Positions 20,203-31,011 are shown, counted from the first letter of the stretch. The stretch: DNA of 64,000 nucleotides from Cupriavidus sp. MP-37 (GCF_020618415.1 NZ_CP085344.1:496001-560000); one strand, 5' to 3'. The notes: a model not told the origin generated them from the sequence alone. Program-made: numbers and translations.

Positions 20203-20853
20203 ATGAGCCTTGGCCTTGTAGGTCGCAAGGTTGGCATGACCCGTATTTTCACGGACGACGGTGAAGCGATTCCCGTGACCGTGGTCGAGGTCGGCGACAA
20301 CCGCGTGACGCAAATCAAGACGGACGAGACCGACGGTTACACCGCGGTTCAAGTCACCTTCGGCGCACGACGCGCAAGCCGCGTCACCAAGCCGCTGGCG
20401 GGTCACCTCGCCAAAGCCGGCGTGGAAGCCGGCGAAATCATCCGCGAATTCCGTATCGACGCAGCCAAGGCTGCCGAACTGCAAGCTGGCGGTTCGCTGT
20501 CGGTCGACCTGTTCGAAGTCGGTCAGAAGATCGACGTGCAGGGCGTGACCATCGGTAAGGGCTACGCCGGTACCATCAAGCGCTACCACTTCGCCTCCGG
20601 CCGTGCCACCCACGGTAACTCGCGCTCGCACAACGTGCCGGGCTCGATCGGTATGGCGCAGGATCCGGGCCGCGTGTTCCCGGGCAAGCGCATGACCGGT
20701 CACCTGGGCGATGTCACCCGCACCGTGCAGAACCTGGAGATCGCCAAGATCGACGCAGAGCGCAAGCTGCTGCTGGTCAAGGGCGCCATTCCCGGCTCCA
20801 AGAACGGCAAGGTCATCGTTACCCCGGCCGTCAAGGCCAAAGCCAAAGCTTAA
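20203..20853 (+). CDS. rplC: 50S ribosomal protein L3
   Basis: This 216-residue protein binds near the peptidyl-transferase centre and starts 50S assembly. It begins [16 protein letters not shown] and includes the conserved loop [21 protein letters not shown] 20203 is chosen over ATG 20191 because GGAG lies six bases upstream and the product matches the family N-terminus. It heads the transcription unit rplC-rplD-rplW-rplB-rpsS-rplV-rpsC-rplP-rpmC-rpsQ. Confidence 0.98.
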   Translation: MSLGLVGRKVGMTRIFTDDGEAIPVTVVEVGDNRVTQIKTDETDGYTAVQVTFGARRASRVTKPLAGHLAKAGVEAGEIIREFRIDAAKAAELQAGGSLSVDLFEVGQKIDVQGVTIGKGYAGTIKRYHFASGRATHGNSRSHNVPGSIGMAQDPGRVFPGKRMTGHLGDVTRTVQNLEIAKIDAERKLLLVKGAIPGSKNGKVIVTPAVKAKAKA

Positions 20854-20865
20854 GGAGCGCATGTA

Positions 20866-21486
20866 ATGGAACTCAAGCTCCTCCAGGACAATGGCCAAGT
20901 CGGTGCAGGCGTTGCTGCCTCGCCCGAAGTGTTCGGCCGTGACTACAACGAAGCCCTCGTTCACCAGATCGTCGTCGCTTACCAGGCCAACGCGCGCAGC
21001 GGTAACCGCAAGCAGAAGGATCGTGAAGAGGTCAAGCACACGACCAAGAAGCCGTGGCGCCAGAAGGGTACGGGCCGTGCTCGTGCCGGTATGTCTTCCT
21101 CGCCGCTGTGGCGCGGGGGCGGCCGTATCTTCCCGAATTCGCCGGAAGAGAACTTCAGCCAGAAGGTCAACAAGAAGATGTTCCGTGCCGGCATGCGCTC
21201 GATTTACTCGCAGCTCGCACGTGAAGGTCGTATCAACGTGGTGGACGGTTTCACTGTCGACGCGCCCAAGACCAAGCTCTTGGCCGACAAGTTCAAGGCC
21301 ATGGGCCTGGACTCGGTGCTGATCATCACCGACAGCCTCGACGAAAACCTCTACCTGGCTTCGCGCAACCTGCCGCACGTGGCAGTTGTCGAGCCGCGCC
21401 AGGCTGACCCGCTGTCGCTCGTGCACTACAAGAAGGTGCTGGTGACCAAGGCGGCCGTCGCGCAGATCGAGGAGTTGCTGAAATGA
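20866..21486 (+). CDS. rplD: 50S ribosomal protein L4
   Basis: This 206-residue protein lines the peptide exit tunnel. The tunnel-loop segment [16 protein letters not shown] is clear at residues about 62-77. In enterobacteria L4 also represses its own operon by binding the leader, which would need the region before rplC here. It lies 12 bases after rplC. Its stop overlaps the rplW start as ATGA. Confidence 0.99.
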   Translation: MELKLLQDNGQVGAGVAASPEVFGRDYNEALVHQIVVAYQANARSGNRKQKDREEVKHTTKKPWRQKGTGRARAGMSSSPLWRGGGRIFPNSPEENFSQKVNKKMFRAGMRSIYSQLAREGRINVVDGFTVDAPKTKLLADKFKAMGLDSVLIITDSLDENLYLASRNLPHVAVVEPRQADPLSLVHYKKVLVTKAAVAQIEELLK

Positions 21487-21797
21487 CGCAAGTAGCCAAG
21501 AACGATCATCGTTTGATGCAGGTGCTGCTCGCGCCGGTGGTTTCCGAAAAGGCAACCCTGGTCGCCGACAAGAACGAACAAGTCGTGTTCGAAGTGGCCC
21601 GCGATGCCAACAAGGCAGAAGTGAAGGCCGCCGTCGAACTGCTGTTCAAGGTCGAGGTGCAGTCCGTTCAGATCCTGAACCAGAAGGGCAAGCAGAAGCG
21701 CTTCGGCCGTTTCATGGGCCGTCGCAACCACGTGAAGAAGGCTTACGTGGCACTGAAGCCGGGTCAGGAAATCAATTTTGAAGCGGAGGCCAAGTAA
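21483..21797 (+). CDS. rplW: 50S ribosomal protein L23
   Basis: This 104-residue protein sits at the tunnel exit and docks trigger factor and SRP. It has the typical [20 protein letters not shown]-terminal part and the [13 protein letters not shown] end. It overlaps rplD by four bases and is three bases from rplB, so translation is tightly coupled. Confidence 0.99.
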   Translation: MTQVAKNDHRLMQVLLAPVVSEKATLVADKNEQVVFEVARDANKAEVKAAVELLFKVEVQSVQILNQKGKQKRFGRFMGRRNHVKKAYVALKPGQEINFEAEAK

Positions 21798-21799
21798 TC

Positions 21800-22630
21800 A
21801 TGGCACTCGTCAAGACCAAGCCGACTTCCCCGGGTCGTCGCTCGATGGTGAAGGTGGTCAACAAGGACCTTCACAAGGGCACCCCGTACGCGCCGCTGCT
21901 GGAAAAGCAATTCCAGAAGTCGGGCCGTAACAACAATGGTCATATCACCACCCGCCACAAGGGCGGTGGTCATAAGCACCACTACCGCGTGGTCGACTTC
22001 AAGCGCAACGACAAGGACGGCATCCCCGCCCGCGTCGAGCGCCTGGAATACGATCCGAACCGCAGCGCCAACATCGCGCTGGTGGTGTTCGCCGACGGCG
22101 AGCGCCGCTACATCATCGCCACCAAAGGCATGGTCGCCGGCCAGCAGCTGCTGAACGGCTCGGAAGCGCCGATCAAGGCCGGTAACAACCTGCCGATCCG
22201 CAACATTCCGGTCGGTACCACGATCAACAACGTGGAAATGCTGCCGGGCAAGGGTGCCCAGATCGCACGCGCCGCAGGCGGCTCCGCCGTGCTGCTGGCC
22301 CGCGAAGGCCTGTACGCCCAGGTTCGCCTGCGCTCCGGCGAAGTGCGCCGCGTGCACATCGAGTGCCGCGCCACCGTCGGTGAAGTGGGCAACGAAGAGC
22401 ACAGCCTGCGCGTCATCGGCAAGGCCGGTGCGACCCGCTGGCGCGGTATCCGCCCGACGGTCCGTGGTGTCGTGATGAACCCGGTCGACCACCCGCACGG
22501 TGGTGGCGAGGGCAAGACCGCTGCTGGTCGCGATCCGGTGTCGCCGTGGGGTACCCCGACCAAGGGTTACCGTACCCGCAGCAACAAGCGCACGGACAGC
22601 ATGATCGTCCAGAAGCGCCACAAGCGTTAA
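21800..22630 (+). CDS. rplB: 50S ribosomal protein L2
   Basis: This 276-residue protein binds 23S rRNA domain IV and is needed for subunit association and peptidyl transfer. The conserved C-terminal motif [14 protein letters not shown] carries the functional histidine. It lies directly behind rplW. No unusual insertion is seen. Confidence 0.99.
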   Translation: MALVKTKPTSPGRRSMVKVVNKDLHKGTPYAPLLEKQFQKSGRNNNGHITTRHKGGGHKHHYRVVDFKRNDKDGIPARVERLEYDPNRSANIALVVFADGERRYIIATKGMVAGQQLLNGSEAPIKAGNNLPIRNIPVGTTINNVEMLPGKGAQIARAAGGSAVLLAREGLYAQVRLRSGEVRRVHIECRATVGEVGNEEHSLRVIGKAGATRWRGIRPTVRGVVMNPVDHPHGGGEGKTAAGRDPVSPWGTPTKGYRTRSNKRTDSMIVQKRHKR

Positions 22631-22652
22631 TCGGTAGGTAGGAGCTAAAGAT

Positions 22653-22928
22653 ATGACTCGTTCCGCTAAAAAGGGTCCGTTCTGCGACGCCCACCTGCTG
22701 AAGAAGGTGGAAGTTGCAAGCAGCGGCAAGGACAAGAAGCCCATCAAGACCTGGTCGCGCCGCTCGACCATTCTGCCGGAGTTCATCGGCCTGACGATCG
22801 CCGTCCACAACGGCCGTCAACACGTGCCGGTGTACGTTACGGAAAACATGGTTGGCCACAAGCTCGGCGAATTTGCGATCACCCGCACGTTCAAGGGCCA
22901 TGCGGCTGACAAGAAAGCGAAGAGGTAA
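22653..22928 (+). CDS. rpsS: 30S ribosomal protein S19
   Basis: This 91-residue 30S head protein contacts S13 and the A-site tRNA. It starts [19 protein letters not shown] and has the conserved [16 protein letters not shown] segment. AGGAG lies upstream of ATG 22653. It is 22 bases after rplB and 9 before rplV. Confidence 0.99.
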   Translation: MTRSAKKGPFCDAHLLKKVEVASSGKDKKPIKTWSRRSTILPEFIGLTIAVHNGRQHVPVYVTENMVGHKLGEFAITRTFKGHAADKKAKR

Positions 22929-22937
22929 GGTGCCATC

Positions 22938-23267
22938 ATGGAAGTGAAAGCGATTCATCGCGGTGCCCGCATCTCCGCCCAGAAGACGCGCCTGGTCGCT
23001 GACCAGATCCGTGGTCTGCCGATCGAGCGCGCGCTCAACGTCCTGACGTTCAGCCCGAAAAAGGCTGCCGGGATCGTGAAGAAGGTGGTCGAATCGGCCA
23101 TCGCCAACGCCGAGCACAACGAAGGCGCCGACATCGACGAACTCAAGGTCAAATCGATCTACGTCGACAAGGCAACCTCGCTCAAGCGCTTCACGGCACG
23201 GGCAAAGGGCCGCGGCAACCGCATCGAGAAACAAACCTGTCACATCACTGTGACGCTCGGCAACTAA
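22938..23267 (+). CDS. rplV: 50S ribosomal protein L22
   Basis: This 109-residue protein has a beta-hairpin that lines the exit tunnel ([18 protein letters not shown], where macrolide resistance changes occur; no deletion is seen). It starts [20 protein letters not shown]. It lies between rpsS and rpsC with short spacers. Confidence 0.99.
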   Translation: MEVKAIHRGARISAQKTRLVADQIRGLPIERALNVLTFSPKKAAGIVKKVVESAIANAEHNEGADIDELKVKSIYVDKATSLKRFTARAKGRGNRIEKQTCHITVTLGN

Positions 23268-23276
23268 GGAGTCACG

Positions 23277-24074
23277 ATGGGACAGAAGATTCATCCGACT
23301 GGCTTCCGTCTGGCTGTCAGCCGTAACTGGGCTTCGCGCTGGTACGCCAGCAACACGAAGTTCGCCGGCATGCTGAAGGAAGACATCGAAGTTCGCGACT
23401 TCCTGAAGAAGAAGCTCAAGAACGCATCGGTTGGCCGCGTCGTGATCGAGCGCCCCGCCCGCAATGCCCGCATCACCATTTACAGCTCGCGTCCGGGCGT
23501 GGTGATCGGCAAGAAGGGTGAGGACATCGAACTGCTGAAGGCCGAACTGCAGCGTCGCATGGGCGTGCCCGTGCACGTGAACATCGAGGAAATCCGCAAG
23601 CCGGAAACCGATGCTCAGCTGATCGCCGATTCGATCACCCAGCAGCTCGAGCGCCGCATCATGTTCCGCCGCGCCATGAAGCGCGCCATGCAGAACGCGA
23701 TGCGCCTGGGCGCCCAGGGTATCAAGATCATGAGCGCCGGTCGTCTGAACGGTATCGAAATCGCCCGTACCGAGTGGTACCGCGAAGGCCGTGTGCCCCT
23801 GCACACCCTGCGCGCCGACATCGACTACGGCTTCTCCGAAGCAGAAACCACCTACGGCATCATCGGTGTCAAGGTGTGGGTCTACAAGGGGGATCACCTC
23901 GGCCGCAATGACGCGCCGGTGGTGGAAGAGCCGCAGGACGACCGTCGTCGTCGCCCGGGTCGTCCGGAAGGCCGCCGCCGTGAAGGCGAAGGCCGTCCGG
24001 GTGGCAACCGCCGCGGCGGTGCCGGTGCCGGTCGCCGCGCTGCGCCTGGCGCAGATGCGAAGAGTGGAGAATAA
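23277..24074 (+). CDS. rpsC: 30S ribosomal protein S3 with Arg/Gly-rich tail
   Basis: This 265-residue protein has the N-terminal KH domain ([11 protein letters not shown]) and the C-terminal S3 domain of the mRNA entry channel. It ends in a low-complexity tail of about 45 residues rich in Arg, Gly and Pro, making it longer than the 233-residue E. coli protein. The tail is common in Burkholderiaceae homologues as far as I recall. rplP starts two bases after its stop. Confidence 0.98.
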   Translation: MGQKIHPTGFRLAVSRNWASRWYASNTKFAGMLKEDIEVRDFLKKKLKNASVGRVVIERPARNARITIYSSRPGVVIGKKGEDIELLKAELQRRMGVPVHVNIEEIRKPETDAQLIADSITQQLERRIMFRRAMKRAMQNAMRLGAQGIKIMSAGRLNGIEIARTEWYREGRVPLHTLRADIDYGFSEAETTYGIIGVKVWVYKGDHLGRNDAPVVEEPQDDRRRRPGRPEGRRREGEGRPGGNRRGGAGAGRRAAPGADAKSGE

Positions 24075-24076
24075 CG

Positions 24077-24493
24077 ATGCTGCAACCTAAGCGCAGAAAA
24101 TACCGCAAGGAGCAGAAAGGCCGCAACACGGGTAAGGCTACCCGTGGTAACGCCGTGTCTTTCGGCGAATTCGGCCTGAAGGCCATGGGCCGTGGCCGCC
24201 TGACGGCTCGTCAGATCGAGTCGGCACGTCGTGCGATGACCCGCCACATCAAGCGTGGCGGCCGCATCTGGATCCGGATTTTCCCGGACAAGCCGATCTC
24301 GAAGAAGCCCGCCGAAGTCCGTATGGGTAACGGCAAGGGCAATCCGGAGTACTACGTGGCTGAAATCCAGCCGGGCAAGATGCTGTACGAAATGGATGGC
24401 GTGAGCGAAGACCTGGCACGTGAGGCGTTCCGCCTCGCCGCTGCCAAGCTGCCGATCGCCACCAATTTCGTGGTGCGCCAGGTCGGGACGTAA
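24077..24493 (+). CDS. rplP: 50S ribosomal protein L16
   Basis: This 138-residue protein lies near the A-site tRNA elbow of the large subunit. It begins [17 protein letters not shown] and includes [20 protein letters not shown]. It sits two bases after rpsC and eleven before rpmC. Confidence 0.99.
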   Translation: MLQPKRRKYRKEQKGRNTGKATRGNAVSFGEFGLKAMGRGRLTARQIESARRAMTRHIKRGGRIWIRIFPDKPISKKPAEVRMGNGKGNPEYYVAEIQPGKMLYEMDGVSEDLAREAFRLAAAKLPIATNFVVRQVGT

Positions 24494-24504
24494 GGAGAGC
24501 AGGG

Positions 24505-24699
24505 ATGAAAGCATCCGAACTTCGCGGCAAGGACGCCGCAGGCCTGAATCAGGAGCTCTCCGAGCTGCTGAAGGCCCAATTTAGCCTGCGCATGCAAAAG
24601 GCAACCCAACAGCTGCAGAACACCAGCCAGCTGAAGAAGGTTCGCAAGGACATCGCGCGCGTGCAAACCGTGCTGACTGAAAAGGCGAACGCGAAATGA
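24505..24699 (+). CDS. rpmC: 50S ribosomal protein L29
   Basis: This 64-residue two-helix protein lies near the tunnel exit next to L23. It begins [18 protein letters not shown] and has the [13 protein letters not shown] helix. Its stop overlaps the rpsQ start as ATGA. Confidence 0.98.
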   Translation: MKASELRGKDAAGLNQELSELLKAQFSLRMQKATQQLQNTSQLKKVRKDIARVQTVLTEKANAK

Positions 24700-24974
24700 C
24701 TGAAGCTGCACAAACGGAAAAGTCGCTTCGCCGCACCCTGGTCGGCCGTGTCGTGAGCGACAAGATGGACAAGACCGTTACGGTCTTGGTGGAAAACCGC
24801 GTCAAGCATCCTCTGTACGGCAAGTACGTGCTGCGTTCCAAGAAGTACCACGCACACGACGAAGCCAACCAGTACAAGGAAGGCGACAAGGTCGAAATCC
24901 AGGAAGGCCGTCCGCTGTCGCGGACCAAGTCCTGGGTGGTTTCCCGGCTGGTAGAGGCTGCACGCGTCATCTAA
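24696..24974 (+). CDS. rpsQ: 30S ribosomal protein S17
   Basis: This 92-residue OB-fold protein binds 16S rRNA in early 30S assembly. The conserved [17 protein letters not shown] and [13 protein letters not shown] segments are present. It is the last gene before a 282-base gap with its own promoter. A small hairpin (TAAGAAC/GTTCTTA, 24972-24990) overlaps its stop codon. Confidence 0.98.
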   Translation: MTEAAQTEKSLRRTLVGRVVSDKMDKTVTVLVENRVKHPLYGKYVLRSKKYHAHDEANQYKEGDKVEIQEGRPLSRTKSWVVSRLVEAARVI

Positions 24975-24997
24975 GAACAACACGTTCTTAGCTTGAC

Positions 24998-25035
24998 TTG
25001 CAAGTCCAGGATTATGTAGCTATAATCCTGGACTT
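24998..25035 (+). promoter_or_regulatory. rplN (spc) promoter inside a perfect 14-bp inverted repeat
   Basis: TTGCAA (24998-25003) and the consensus TATAAT (25021-25026) are 17 bases apart, so this is a strong sigma-70 match. AAGTCCAGGATTAT (25002-25015) and ATAATCCTGGACTT (25022-25035) form a perfect 14-bp inverted repeat with a 6-base spacer. The -10 box lies across the spacer end and right arm. This starts the spc transcript, with a leader of about 220 bases before rplN. The repeat could be an operator or limit read-through from rpsQ; it has no T-tail. Confidence 0.75.
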
Positions 25036-25256
25036 CCGCTTTATTGCGTTCGCCTTAGCTGTACCACCCGGGCGGGCCTGTTGAGCGAGCCAGGGCCAGG
25101 CGGCTCCGATGTTTTTCAGTCGGAAATTGCCGGGCTCCTACCGACTTCAAAGTTGATCAACCCATACGGTGCTGGCGCAAGGCCGGAACCGACGGGACCA
25201 AGACTGACCGACGGGCGCTATCGCACCTGGCGGATTAAGTTGGGAAGACAAACACC

Positions 25257-25625
25257 ATGATTCAGACAGAAAGCCGGCTCGAAGTGGCCGATAACACTGG
25301 TGCGCGCGAAGTGCTGTGCATCAAGGTGCTGGGTGGCTCCAAGCGCCGCTACGCAAGCGTTGGCGACATCATCAAGGTGACCGTCAAGGACGCAGCGCCG
25401 CGCGGTCGCGTCAAGAAGGGCGACATCTACAACGCCGTCGTCGTGCGTACCGCCAAGGGCGTGCGCCGCGCTGACGGTTCGCTGATCAAGTTCGACGGCA
25501 ACGCCGCCGTCCTGCTGAACAACAAGCTCGAGCCGATCGGCACCCGTATCTTCGGGCCGGTGACTCGTGAACTCCGTACCGAGCGCTTCATGAAGATCGT
25601 GTCGCTCGCTCCGGAAGTGCTGTAA
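25257..25625 (+). CDS. rplN: 50S ribosomal protein L14
   Basis: This 122-residue protein forms an inter-subunit bridge on the 50S subunit. It begins [27 protein letters not shown] and ends [14 protein letters not shown]. It is the first gene of the spc operon, downstream of the palindromic promoter, with rplX nine bases behind. Confidence 0.99.
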
Positions 25626-25634
25626 GGAGCCGCC

Positions 25635-25943
25635 ATGAACAAGATTCGCAAAGGCGACGAAGTCATCGTGCTGACCGGCAAGGACAAGGGCAAGCGCGGT
25701 ACCGTGCAAGCCGTCCTCGGCGACAAGGTTGCGGTGCAAGGCGTGAACATCGCCAAGAAGCATGCCCGCCCGAACCCGATGCTGGGCACGACCGGTGGTG
25801 TGGTCGACAAGGTCATGCCGCTGCATATTTCCAACGTTGCGCTCGTGGATGCCAATGGCAAGCCGTCGCGCGTCGGCATCAAGGTGGAAGACGGCAAGCG
25901 CGTGCGCGTGCTGAAGACCACCGGCGCCGTCGTGGCAGCTTGA
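25635..25943 (+). CDS. rplX: 50S ribosomal protein L24
   Basis: This 102-residue KOW-motif protein initiates 50S assembly with L3. It begins [24 protein letters not shown], the classical KOW segment. It lies between rplN and rplE with an AAGGAG site upstream. Confidence 0.99.
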   Translation: MNKIRKGDEVIVLTGKDKGKRGTVQAVLGDKVAVQGVNIAKKHARPNPMLGTTGGVVDKVMPLHISNVALVDANGKPSRVGIKVEDGKRVRVLKTTGAVVAA

Positions 25944-25968
25944 TTCTGGGCACGTATAGGAGTTGAGC

Positions 25969-26511
25969 ATGGCAGCACGTCTGCAAGAGTTTTACAAAGA
26001 ACAGGTTGTGCCGAAGCTGATCGAGCAGTTCGGCTACAAGTCGGTCATGGAAGTGCCGCGCATCACCAAGATCACCCTGAACATGGGCCTTGGCGAAGCC
26101 ATCAATGACAAGAAGATCATTGAAAACGCCGTCGGCGACCTGACCAAGATCGCCGGTCAGAAGCCGGTCGTGACGAAGGCCAAGAAGGCCATCGCCGGCT
26201 TCAAGATCCGCCAGGGCTACCCCATCGGTGCGATGGTGACCCTGCGCGGCGAGCGCATGTTCGAATTCCTCGATCGTTTCGTCACCGTGGCCCTGCCGCG
26301 CGTGCGTGACTTCCGTGGTGTGTCGGGCCGTTCGTTCGACGGTCGTGGCAACTACAACATCGGTGTGAAAGAGCAGATCATTTTCCCCGAAATCGAGTAC
26401 GACAAGATCGACGCACTGCGTGGTCTGAACATCAGCATCACGACGACGGCAAAGAACGACGAGGAAGCCAAGGCCCTCCTCGGTGCGTTCAAGTTCCCGT
26501 TCCGCAATTAA
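25969..26511 (+). CDS. rplE: 50S ribosomal protein L5
   Basis: This 180-residue protein binds 5S rRNA and contacts S13 across the subunit interface. It begins [20 protein letters not shown] 25969 follows TAGGAG; an in-frame TTG two codons upstream is not needed. The conserved [18 protein letters not shown] segment is present. rpsN follows after nine bases. Confidence 0.98.
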   Translation: MAARLQEFYKEQVVPKLIEQFGYKSVMEVPRITKITLNMGLGEAINDKKIIENAVGDLTKIAGQKPVVTKAKKAIAGFKIRQGYPIGAMVTLRGERMFEFLDRFVTVALPRVRDFRGVSGRSFDGRGNYNIGVKEQIIFPEIEYDKIDALRGLNISITTTAKNDEEAKALLGAFKFPFRN

Positions 26512-26520
26512 GGGGTAACC

Positions 26521-26826
26521 GTGGCTAAACTGGCTCTGATTGAACGTGAGAAGAAGCGCGCCAAGCTGGTGGCAAAGTATGCTGCCAAGCGCGCCAACCT
26601 CAAGGCCATTATCGACGACCAAGAGAAGTCGGAAGAAGAGCGTTACAGCGCGCGTCTCGAGCTGCAACAGCTCCCGCGCAACGCGAACCCGACCCGCCAG
26701 CGCAACCGCTGCGCGATCACCGGTCGTCCCCGCGGTACCTTCCGCAAGTTTGGCCTGGCGCGTAACAAGATCCGCGAAATCGCCTTCAAGGGCGAAATCC
26801 CGGGTCTGACGAAAGCCAGCTGGTAA
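26521..26826 (+). CDS. rpsN: 30S ribosomal protein S14 (zinc-free form)
   Basis: This 101-residue protein of the 30S head is the long, zinc-independent form: no CxxC pairs are present, only [21 protein letters not shown]. The start is GTG 26521 with AAGGGG upstream. It lies between rplE and rpsH in the standard spc order. Confidence 0.98.
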   Translation: MAKLALIEREKKRAKLVAKYAAKRANLKAIIDDQEKSEEERYSARLELQQLPRNANPTRQRNRCAITGRPRGTFRKFGLARNKIREIAFKGEIPGLTKASW

Positions 26827-26853
26827 TTACGCACAGGCTACAGGAGAAACAGT

Positions 26854-27249
26854 ATGAGCATGAGCGATCCTATCGCCGATATGCTGACGCGCATCCGCAA
26901 CGCCCAGGGCGTGCAGAAGGCGTCGGTTGTCATGCCGTCGTCGAAGCTGAAAGTGGCAATCGCCAAGGTCCTGAAGGACGAAGGCTACATCGACGACTAC
27001 GCCGTCCAGGAAGATGGCGGCAAGGCACAACTGACCATCGGTCTCAAGTACTACGCCGGCCGTCCGGTGATCGAGCGCATCGAACGCGTCTCGAAGCCCG
27101 GCCTGCGCGTGTACAAGGGCCGCAGCGACATTCCGCAAGTGATGAACGGCCTCGGTGTGGCGATCATCTCGACCCCGCAGGGTCTGATGACCGACCGCAA
27201 GGCTCGCGCCACCGGCGTGGGCGGCGAAGTTCTCTGCTACGTCGCTTAA
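26854..27249 (+). CDS. rpsH: 30S ribosomal protein S8
   Basis: This 131-residue primary 16S rRNA-binding protein begins [18 protein letters not shown] and ends [14 protein letters not shown] 26854 has GGAG seven bases upstream; ATG 26860 is an alternative. In enterobacteria S8 represses the spc operon by binding near rplE; that site was not identified here. Confidence 0.98.
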   Translation: MSMSDPIADMLTRIRNAQGVQKASVVMPSSKLKVAIAKVLKDEGYIDDYAVQEDGGKAQLTIGLKYYAGRPVIERIERVSKPGLRVYKGRSDIPQVMNGLGVAIISTPQGLMTDRKARATGVGGEVLCYVA

Positions 27250-27259
27250 GGAGAGAACC

Positions 27260-27793
27260 ATGTCCCGTGTAGGTAAGGCTCCCATCGCGCTCCCCAAGGG
27301 CGCGGAAGTGAACGTGGCAGCTGGCGTGCTCTCCGTGAAGGGTCCGCTGGGTACGCTGTCGCAGCCGATTCACAGCCTGGTCAAGGTCAATGTCGAGAAC
27401 GACACGCTGACCTTCTCGCCGGCTGACGAGTCGCGTGAAGCAAACGCCCTGCAAGGCACCATGCGCGCCCTGGCGGCGAACATGGTCAAGGGCGTGACCA
27501 CCGGTTTCGAGCGCAAGCTGAACCTCGTCGGCGTGGGCTACCGTGCCCAGCTGCAAGGCACTGCGCTGAAGCTCCAGCTTGGTTTCTCGCACGACGTGAT
27601 CCATGAGATGCCGGAAGGCGTGAAGGCTGAAACGCCGACGCAGACCGAGATCCTGATCAAGGGTGCGGACAAGCAGAAAGTCGGTCAGGTTGCCGCGGAA
27701 GTCCGCGCGTACCGTCCGCCCGAGCCCTACAAGGGCAAGGGTGTGCGTTACAGCGACGAGCGCGTCATCCTGAAGGAAACCAAGAAGAAGTAA
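27260..27793 (+). CDS. rplF: 50S ribosomal protein L6
   Basis: This 177-residue protein has two tandem alpha/beta domains near the sarcin-ricin loop. It begins [17 protein letters not shown] and ends with [18 protein letters not shown]. It is preceded by AAGGAGAG and lies 10 bases after rpsH. Confidence 0.99.
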   Translation: MSRVGKAPIALPKGAEVNVAAGVLSVKGPLGTLSQPIHSLVKVNVENDTLTFSPADESREANALQGTMRALAANMVKGVTTGFERKLNLVGVGYRAQLQGTALKLQLGFSHDVIHEMPEGVKAETPTQTEILIKGADKQKVGQVAAEVRAYRPPEPYKGKGVRYSDERVILKETKKK

Positions 27794-27804
27794 GGGGTGC
27801 AATG

Positions 27805-28161
27805 ATGAACAAGAAAGACGCTCGTTTGCGCCGTGCACGTCAGACCCGCGCCAAGATCGCGGAGCTGAAAGTCAATCGTCTGACCGTGTTCCGTACGAAT
27901 TCGAACATTTACGCCCAGGTCTTCTCCGAGTGCGGCACCAAGGTGCTGGCGTCGGCTTCGACCGTCGAGGCAGAAGTGCGCAAGGAACTGGATGGCAAGG
28001 GCGCTACCGCCGCTGCCGCTACCGTCGTGGGCAAGCGCATCGCCGAGAAGGCGAAGGCTGCCGGCGTGGAAACCGTCGCGTTCGATCGCGCCGGCTTCCG
28101 TTTCCATGGCCGCGTGAAGGCCCTGGCAGACGCCGCCCGCGAAGCCGGCCTGAAGTTCTAA
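27805..28161 (+). CDS. rplR: 50S ribosomal protein L18
   Basis: This 118-residue protein binds 5S rRNA with L5. It begins [18 protein letters not shown] and ends [19 protein letters not shown]. Two adjacent ATG codons exist; the second (27805) gives the usual family N-terminus. Confidence 0.98.
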   Translation: MNKKDARLRRARQTRAKIAELKVNRLTVFRTNSNIYAQVFSECGTKVLASASTVEAEVRKELDGKGATAAAATVVGKRIAEKAKAAGVETVAFDRAGFRFHGRVKALADAAREAGLKF

Positions 28162-28182
28162 GCGCAGAGAGAGAGATACGTC

Positions 28183-28701
28183 ATGGCAAAGATGCAAGCA
28201 AAAGTCCAACAGGACGAACGCGACGACGGCCTCCGCGAGAAGATGATCTCGGTCAACCGTGTCACCAAGGTGGTGAAGGGTGGCCGGATTCTCGGTTTCG
28301 CTGCGCTGACCGTGGTTGGTGACGGCGATGGCCGCATCGGCATGGGCAAGGGCAAGGCCAAGGAAGTGCCGGTTGCGGTTCAGAAGGCAATGGACGAAGC
28401 CCGTCGCAAGATGGTCAAGGTCGCGCTGAAGAACGGCACGCTGCAACACGAAGTCGTAGGCAAGCACGGCGCCGCCAAGGTGCTGATGATGCCCGCCAAG
28501 GAAGGTACCGGCGTGATCGCCGGCGGCCCGATGCGCGCGATCTTCGAAGTGATGGGTGTCACCAACGTGGTGACCAAGTCGCACGGCTCCACCAACCCGT
28601 ACAACATGGTTCGCGCCACGCTGGACGGCCTTCAGAAGATGAGCACGCCGGGCGAAATCGCCGCCAAGCGTGGCAAGTCGGTCGAAGACATCCTGGGTTA
28701 A
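28183..28701 (+). CDS. rpsE: 30S ribosomal protein S5
   Basis: This 172-residue protein acts in decoding fidelity and mRNA unwinding at the entry channel. The N-terminal double-stranded RNA-binding part has [20 protein letters not shown]; no spectinomycin-type deletion is evident in the [11 protein letters not shown] loop. It is followed by rpmD after ten bases. Confidence 0.98.
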
Positions 28702-28711
28702 GGTGAACGCA

Positions 28712-28894
28712 ATGTCGCAGAAAACCGTAAAAGTGCAACTCGTGCGCAGCCTGATCGGCACGCGCGAGGATCATCGCGCCACCGTTCGTGGCCTGGGCCT
28801 GCGCCGCATCAACTCGGTGTCGGAGCTGCAGGACACGCCCGCCGTGCGCGGCATGATCAACAAGGTCTCGTACCTGGTCAAGGTTCTGGCCTGA
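28712..28894 (+). CDS. rpmD: 50S ribosomal protein L30
   Basis: This 60-residue protein has the fold of the L30 family ([20 protein letters not shown]). ATG 28712 is chosen because the upstream part of the frame overlaps rpsE and is unlike the family. rplO begins 19 bases after its stop. Confidence 0.98.
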
Positions 28895-28913
28895 TCGGGA
28901 CTTGGAGAGCAAG

Positions 28914-29348
28914 ATGCAACTGAACAACCTGAAACCGGCTGCCGGTTCGAAGCACGCCAAGCGTCGCGTCGGCCGCGGTATCGGCTCCGGCCTGGGCAAG
29001 ACCGCCGGTCGCGGTCACAAGGGCCAGAAGTCGCGTTCGGGCGGCTTCCACAAGGTGGGTTTCGAAGGCGGCCAGATGCCGCTGTATCGTCGCCTGCCGA
29101 AGCGCGGCTTCACCTCGCTGACCAAGGCGTTCACCGCCGAAGTCACGCTGCGTGACATCGAGCGCCTGGAAGCGGCCGAAGTCGACCTGCTGGTCCTGAA
29201 GCAGGCTGGCCTGGTCGGCGACCTGGTCAAGAGCGCCAAGGTCATCAAGGCCGGCGAGCTGACCCGCAAGGTGACGATCAAGGGTCTGGGCGCCACCGCT
29301 GGCGCCAAGGCCGCGATCGAAGCCGCCGGCGGCCAGATCGCAGCCTGA
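28914..29348 (+). CDS. rplO: 50S ribosomal protein L15
   Basis: This 144-residue protein begins [20 protein letters not shown], followed by the Gly/Arg-rich extended region [23 protein letters not shown] 28914 has GGAGAG upstream; an in-frame TTG four codons earlier is part of that site. secY follows after 47 bases. Confidence 0.98.
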   Translation: MQLNNLKPAAGSKHAKRRVGRGIGSGLGKTAGRGHKGQKSRSGGFHKVGFEGGQMPLYRRLPKRGFTSLTKAFTAEVTLRDIERLEAAEVDLLVLKQAGLVGDLVKSAKVIKAGELTRKVTIKGLGATAGAKAAIEAAGGQIAA

Positions 29349-29395
29349 TACGGCAGCATTCATCGCAGCATAGGCAGTCATAGTCGGAGCATCGT

Positions 29396-30739
29396 TTGGC
29401 CACGGCGAAACCCAATGCAAGCGCGCAAGCCAGGAACACGGCGAAGTACGGCGACCTCAAGCGCCGGCTGATGTTCCTGGTGCTGGCCCTGATCGTGTAC
29501 CGCATCGGCGCTCATATTCCGGTGCCCGGTATCGACCCGGAGCAGCTTGCGAAGCTTTTCCAGAGTCAGTCGGGTGGCATCCTCGGGATGTTCAACCTGT
29601 TCTCGGGCGGGGCGCTGTCGCGCTTTACCGTCTTCGCGCTCGGCATCATGCCGTACATCTCGGCGTCGATCATCATGCAGTTGCTGACGATCGTGCTGCC
29701 GCAGCTGGAGTCGCTGAAGAAGGAGGGGCAGGCAGGGCAGCGCAAGATCACGCAGTACACGCGCTACGGCACCGTGGTTCTGGCCACGTTCCAGGCGCTG
29801 TCGATCGCGGTCGCGCTGGAGTCGCAGCCCGGGCTGGTGCTGGATCCGGGCCTGATGTTCCGGGCCACGGCAGTGATCACGCTGGTGACCGGCACGATGT
29901 TCCTGATGTGGCTGGGTGAGCAGATCACCGAGCGCGGTCTGGGCAACGGCATCTCGATCATCATCTTCGGCGGTATCGCGGCGGGCCTGCCCAACGCGAT
30001 CGGCGGACTGTTCGAACTGGTCCGCACGGGTTCCATGAGCATCATCGCGGCGATCTTCATCGTGGCGATCGTGATCGGTGTGACCTTCGCCGTGGTGTTC
30101 GTCGAGCGTGGCCAGCGCAAGATCCTGGTGAACTATGCCAAGCGTCAGGTCGGCAACAAGGTGTACGGCGGCCAGTCGTCGCACCTGCCGCTGAAGCTGA
30201 ACATGGCAGGGGTGATTCCGCCGATCTTCGCATCGTCGATCATCCTGTTCCCGGCGACGATCGCGGGCTGGTTCACGTCTGACTCGACCGGTGCGGTCGG
30301 CCGGTTCATCAAGGACCTGGCTGCCACGCTGTCGCCGGGCCAGCCGGTCTACATCCTGCTGTACGCTGCTGCGATTGTATTTTTCTGCTTCTTCTACACG
30401 GCCCTGGTGTACAACAGCCGTGAAGTGGCAGACAACCTGAAGAAAAGCGGTGCCTTCATTCCGGGCATTCGTCCGGGCGAGCAGACGACGCGCTATATCG
30501 ACAAGATCCTGGTGCGTCTGACGCTGGCTGGTGCGATCTACATCACACTGGTCTGCCTGTTGCCGGAATTCCTGGTGCTGCGCTGGAACGTTCCGTTCTA
30601 TTTCGGCGGAACCTCCCTGCTGATCATCGTGGTCGTCACGATGGACTTCATGGCCCAGGTTCAGTCCTATGTCATGTCGCAGCAGTATGAGTCGCTGCTG
30701 AAGAAGGCGAATTTCAAGGGCAATCTGACCTTGCGCTGA
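29396..30739 (+). CDS. secY: Protein translocase channel SecY
   Basis: This 447-residue inner-membrane protein forms the Sec translocation pore with SecE and SecG. About ten hydrophobic segments are visible, from [20 protein letters not shown] to the C-terminal part, and the SRF-type motif [19 protein letters not shown] is present. The only start that keeps the whole N-terminus is TTG 29396, with GGAG six bases upstream; no ATG occurs before the first membrane segment. It is the usual end of the spc-type gene order. Confidence 0.97.
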   Translation: MATAKPNASAQARNTAKYGDLKRRLMFLVLALIVYRIGAHIPVPGIDPEQLAKLFQSQSGGILGMFNLFSGGALSRFTVFALGIMPYISASIIMQLLTIVLPQLESLKKEGQAGQRKITQYTRYGTVVLATFQALSIAVALESQPGLVLDPGLMFRATAVITLVTGTMFLMWLGEQITERGLGNGISIIIFGGIAAGLPNAIGGLFELVRTGSMSIIAAIFIVAIVIGVTFAVVFVERGQRKILVNYAKRQVGNKVYGGQSSHLPLKLNMAGVIPPIFASSIILFPATIAGWFTSDSTGAVGRFIKDLAATLSPGQPVYILLYAAAIVFFCFFYTALVYNSREVADNLKKSGAFIPGIRPGEQTTRYIDKILVRLTLAGAIYITLVCLLPEFLVLRWNVPFYFGGTSLLIIVVVTMDFMAQVQSYVMSQQYESLLKKANFKGNLTLR

Positions 30740-30762
30740 CTTCGGATCGGTACAGGCTAGGT

Positions 30763-30981
30763 ATGGCTAAAGACGACGTCATCCAGATGCAGGGCGAGGT
30801 CCTGGAAAACCTGCCCAACGCGACGTTCCGAGTCAAGCTGGAGAATGGCCATGTAGTGCTGGGCCATATCTCCGGCAAGATGAGAATGAACTACATCCGG
30901 ATTCTTCCGGGTGACAAGGTGACGGTCGAGCTGACCCCATATGATCTGTCGCGCGCACGAATCGTCTTCCGGACGAAGTGA
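30763..30981 (+). CDS. infA: Translation initiation factor IF-1
   Basis: This 72-residue OB-fold factor blocks the A site during initiation. It begins [20 protein letters not shown] and ends RARIVFRTK. It lies between secY and rpmJ, a placement common in betaproteobacteria. Confidence 0.98.
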   Translation: MAKDDVIQMQGEVLENLPNATFRVKLENGHVVLGHISGKMRMNYIRILPGDKVTVELTPYDLSRARIVFRTK

Positions 30982-31011
30982 GCGAACAGGAATTGAAGGA
31001 AGAGGAAAATT

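Noticed and set aside
24993..25026. TTGACT (24993-24998) as the -35 of the rplN promoter
   Set aside because: The spacing to TATAAT would be 22 bases; TTGCAA at 24998-25003 gives the normal 17.
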